In this document: in pieces, positions 61,379 to 64,000 of the stretch
How positions within the stretch are numbered: the first letter of the stretch is position 1
How the letters are laid out: each line of letters begins with the position of its first letter
The notes under the pieces: generated by a model
Database searches by the model: none
Told to the model about the DNA's origin: nothing
Seen by the model: the letters and a program-made list of their open reading frames with translations, nothing else
Assembly: GCF_030812255.1 (NCBI RefSeq)
Contig: NZ_JAUSSH010000002.1
Location: 310,001 to 374,000 of the forward strand
From: Paeniglutamicibacter psychrophenolicus
GTDB taxonomy: Bacteria; Actinomycetota; Actinomycetes; Actinomycetales; Micrococcaceae
Direction: 5' to 3'
DNA: 64,000 nucleotides
Position numbers and translations under genes: made by a program

Positions 61379-63871
61379 CTACCTCGCGGCATCGAGCAAT
61401 TCATGGGTGCGGCGCCGGGCCTGGGCGTCGCGTATGCCCAGCTTGTCCACCAGGTTCTGCAACTTGTCGATCTGCTGCAGGTAATCGGCGCCGAGCCGCT
61501 GGGACAGCGGACGGGCAGCGAGGTCGTCAGCCATCCGCCAGGCCACGGCCAGGGCCCGTTCAAAGATCCGCTGGTCGGCGTCCGCGCTGCTGGCCGCCGG
61601 GCCGGCGCCAAGCACCGCAACGGTGTTGAGCCGTGAATCATCCAAGCCGAGCGCAAGGTCGTCCAACCGGCGGCGCAGCCTGCGCAGCGTCTTGGCGTTG
61701 CGCCCAAAACGGCCCAGCCGCATCGAGACGGTGCCGCCGTAGGCGACGACCTGGGTGAGAGTGATCAGCGCGAGGGCAAAGGTCAGCGTCAGCAGCCAGT
61801 AGAGCAGTGATTCGTTGAGCGGTTGCTTCGTGAAACCGTTGCCCTGCAAGCCGCGGGCGAGTTCCTCGATGCTGTTGGCGACCTTGATCTCGGGGTAGGT
61901 CGAGACGTAGTAGCTGCCGTACTTCCATGAGGTGTCGACCAGCCTGCTGTTGCCGCCCAGTCCCACCGCGCCGGTGATCTGGACCGGTATGGTCACTGTC
62001 CCGTCGGGGAAGGTCCACACGGGGATGATGTTTTGGTCGGGGAAAAGCTCGCCAGTGGTGGGATCGACCAGGGCCGGGAGTTCGCCCTTGATTTTCCACA
62101 AGGCATCGACCAGCACCGTTGGATCGATCTTCTGTCTGGTGGCTTCGTCGTCCGTGTCCGGCTCGGGGCGTACCTGCAGGTATTCCTTCGCATCGCGCAC
62201 GGCGAGGGTGACATCTACCTGCTCGGTGAACTTGTCCTCCAGGTATTTGCGGATTCCTGCTTCGGTGATCACCGCGGAGTGTCCGTCAATGGCCAGGGAA
62301 CGCAGAGGCTGGGTACCCTCCAGCGTCCACGAGGGTCGCATCGTCAGCTTGTCGCTGGCCACGCCGCCGGCGATGAGCGACACCACCATAATCACGGCAC
62401 CGATGCCGATCCACGCTCCCCGGTGGCGAATGCGCGGCAGCGACAATTTCCAGCGGCGGCGCGGGGCGGCGGGCTCCCGGTATCCCATGGCTTCCGGCAA
62501 CGGGCCGAACAGCGCCTTGGACGCGGCGTTGGCGCCGTCCAAGACATGCAGCGCCCGCAGCGAGCCACGGGGCGAAAGCCCCATGCCCGCACGCAACGTT
62601 GACAAGTCATCGCGGACAGGAGCGGTGCCTCGGACCCGGCCTTCACGTTTGCGGCGCAGCGACCTGTTGACGATCGTTGCGCTGCGCTCCAGTGCGTGCT
62701 CGGCCTTCTCCCAGGCCCGCACGGCCGCTGCAGGATCCTGCTCCGTGGTGCCGGCGGTGAGCAGCGTGGCAAGCGCGCTTTCGAGCCGGCGGATACGCCT
62801 TGGGGCCACGGCGCCCGGGGGAGCGGCGTGCAGGCGTGCCAGCAATTCACGCGTGGCAAAGGCCAGCGGCGCGGCCAGCCGGTCGAGGGTCCGCCCGCTG
62901 TTGACGGACCGGCCAAGCACCGATCCCGCACCCATCAAGGCGTCCGCGGAGGCCGCAAGGCTACGGGCGCCCGCCTCGAATTCCGCAAGGAGGGTTTCGG
63001 TGCGTGGCTTCAACGCATCCCTGGACGCATGGACCGCGTCGATCACGGCATCCTCGGTACGCGCCAAATCCAGGGAAGAGGTGCGTATCTTGTTCCAGGC
63101 GGCGTTGAACCCCGCCGGCCGGTCGGCCTTCTCCGTGGCCTGATAGGTGACTTCCAAGGCCTCGAGGTCGAGAACCACGCGGGCAAGCTGGCGCTGGGCG
63201 GCCGTGAGCCGGCGAAAGCGTGATTCCCTGCGCATGCGCCGGGACAGGGAATAGCCGAGGCCAAGCATGGTGAGCAGAAGCCCGAACGCCGTGCCCGCCA
63301 CCCAGAACACGGGGGTTCGGACGGGACCGTCGTCGAGAACCTCCGCCGCCCGCTGCGCGGTGGCGGCGATCGCCGTCGGTCCGTGGCCCAGACCCAGGTT
63401 GCCCATGTAGGCCTTGTGGATTGCGAACCGGCTGGCCGAATGCTCCTGGCGATCGGCCAGCTCCGGGTAGATGCCGACACCCGTGAAGCGTGCATCCTTG
63501 CCGAAGTCCTTGGTGTCGTCGACGATCGCGGTGCTCAGGATGACGTCGGCGCCCGGATCCGTCTTTCCCTGGAGCTCGTCGTAGCTGAGCAGGCGGTTGG
63601 TGACCCTGATCGTCAGCGGTCGCCACGCGAGGATCGGCTCGGTGACCACCGCGTCGACGGTGGCCTGGGAGATGTTCCAGGGATGTTCACCGTCCACGAT
63701 GATTTCCACTGGTGCCGCAGGCCGCTCGGTGACGGCGTGGATTCCGGTTCCGGCGAAGACGATGGTGCCGATTCCCAACAGCATGGCCAGCCACGGAAGG
63801 CCGAAGCGTGGTTTGCGTCTGGCATGGATCAATTGGCGGGTCATCGGCTCGCTTGAATCGGTAGGTGGCAC
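61379..63871 (-). CDS. large membrane protein of unknown function (possibly DUF5129)
   Basis: The 830-residue protein has about four membrane helices: near 27-47, 190-212, 492-515 and 690-715. Between the first two is an outside domain beginning 'VEIIVDGEHPWNISQATVDA'; between helices 2 and 3 a long helical, Arg/Ala-rich region that may be coiled coil; between 3 and 4 a second outside domain. The N-terminal domain recalls TPM-type proteins and I suspect the actinobacterial DUF5129 family, but cannot confirm it. No catalytic motif is visible. It converges with the ABC operon and is not linked to it. ATG 63871 or 63844 are both possible starts. Confidence 0.7.
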   Translation of the reverse strand: MPPTDSSEPMTRQLIHARRKPRFGLPWLAMLLGIGTIVFAGTGIHAVTERPAAPVEIIVDGEHPWNISQATVDAVVTEPILAWRPLTIRVTNRLLSYDELQGKTDPGADVILSTAIVDDTKDFGKDARFTGVGIYPELADRQEHSASRFAIHKAYMGNLGLGHGPTAIAATAQRAAEVLDDGPVRTPVFWVAGTAFGLLLTMLGLGYSLSRRMRRESRFRRLTAAQRQLARVVLDLEALEVTYQATEKADRPAGFNAAWNKIRTSSLDLARTEDAVIDAVHASRDALKPRTETLLAEFEAGARSLAASADALMGAGSVLGRSVNSGRTLDRLAAPLAFATRELLARLHAAPPGAVAPRRIRRLESALATLLTAGTTEQDPAAAVRAWEKAEHALERSATIVNRSLRRKREGRVRGTAPVRDDLSTLRAGMGLSPRGSLRALHVLDGANAASKALFGPLPEAMGYREPAAPRRRWKLSLPRIRHRGAWIGIGAVIMVVSLIAGGVASDKLTMRPSWTLEGTQPLRSLAIDGHSAVITEAGIRKYLEDKFTEQVDVTLAVRDAKEYLQVRPEPDTDDEATRQKIDPTVLVDALWKIKGELPALVDPTTGELFPDQNIIPVWTFPDGTVTIPVQITGAVGLGGNSRLVDTSWKYGSYYVSTYPEIKVANSIEELARGLQGNGFTKQPLNESLLYWLLTLTFALALITLTQVVAYGGTVSMRLGRFGRNAKTLRRLRRRLDDLALGLDDSRLNTVAVLGAGPAASSADADQRIFERALAVAWRMADDLAARPLSQRLGADYLQQIDKLQNLVDKLGIRDAQARRRTHELLDAAR

Positions 63872-64000
63872 ATCGACCTGATTCTAACGTCTATTGACTA
63901 ACGGCGTCCCCGAAGCCGCATTGGCCGCCGCCTGTTTGTGTGGCCTTGGGTAGTATTGCCCGCCTCCCGGTAGCCTGCCGACGGCAGGGCACCCTGCGGG
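63872..64000. other. right-edge non-coding sequence
   Basis: The last 129 bases are upstream of the large membrane-protein gene and show no start of another gene. Confidence 0.5.

Noticed and set aside
1-64000. CRISPR array, tRNA or rRNA genes
   Set aside because: I saw no regularly spaced repeats of CRISPR size and no tRNA or rRNA sequence blocks; a covariance-model scan would be needed to be certain.

Overview
The window reads as a chromosome segment of a high-GC Gram-positive bacterium of the Micrococcaceae (Arthrobacter or a close relative). The GC-rich coding, actinobacterial gene families (DUF4192, DUF3427 helicase) and an N-carbamoylsarcosine amidase that closely follows what I remember of the characterised Arthrobacter enzyme all point there; this is inference from recognition, not a database search.

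Positions 1-22,000 are accessory DNA. A cluster of small genes led by a DUF4192 protein (0.8-3 kb) is followed by a compact defence-type locus (3.1-10 kb): five overlapping minus-strand genes (a MTaX1-like protein, a PLD/DEAD helicase, a small protein, a DndD-like zinc-hook ATPase and a small protein) face a DNA methyltransferase and a DUF1643 gene. Then come a decayed repeat-protein paralogue, a membrane protein, a frameshifted small gene, a HEPN-like protein, a 1070-residue fusion of a PD-(D/E)XK-like domain with leucine-rich-variant repeats, a truncated serine recombinase and a large PLD/helicase/DUF3427 protein.

Positions 22,000-36,000 hold an N-methylhydantoin (creatinine-derived) catabolic region: an MFS transporter, a fused ATP-dependent hydantoinase, N-carbamoylsarcosine amidase, an IclR regulator, a second MFS transporter and an FMN reductase. 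It is scarred: an ISL3-family insertion with an 8-bp target duplication, an IS481-type remnant, and broken second copies of the IclR, amidase and FMN-reductase genes. Repeated AGCAAC/GTTGCT half-sites lie before the hydantoinase, the amidase and the truncated amidase.

Positions 36,000-55,100 are an aldarate (glucarate/galactarate/talarate) catabolic region: two glucarate dehydratases, 5-dehydro-4-deoxyglucarate dehydratase and 2,5-dioxovalerate dehydrogenase (together leading to 2-oxoglutarate), an L-talarate/galactarate dehydratase with a GntR regulator and a malate:quinone oxidoreductase, a tripartite tricarboxylate-type transporter with a universal stress protein, an AEC carrier, two LysR regulators and two D-2-hydroxyacid dehydrogenases. 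Four transcription units share a 28-29-bp promoter element (TTGGAC-N2-GCATC-N9/10-TCTAGG or CCTAGG), which ties them into one probable regulon. An Abi-like gene broken in a run of seven Gs lies at 53 kb.

Positions 55,400-61,300 are a complete dipeptide/oligopeptide-type ABC transporter operon, and the window closes with a large membrane protein of unknown function. I saw no rRNA, tRNA or CRISPR array.
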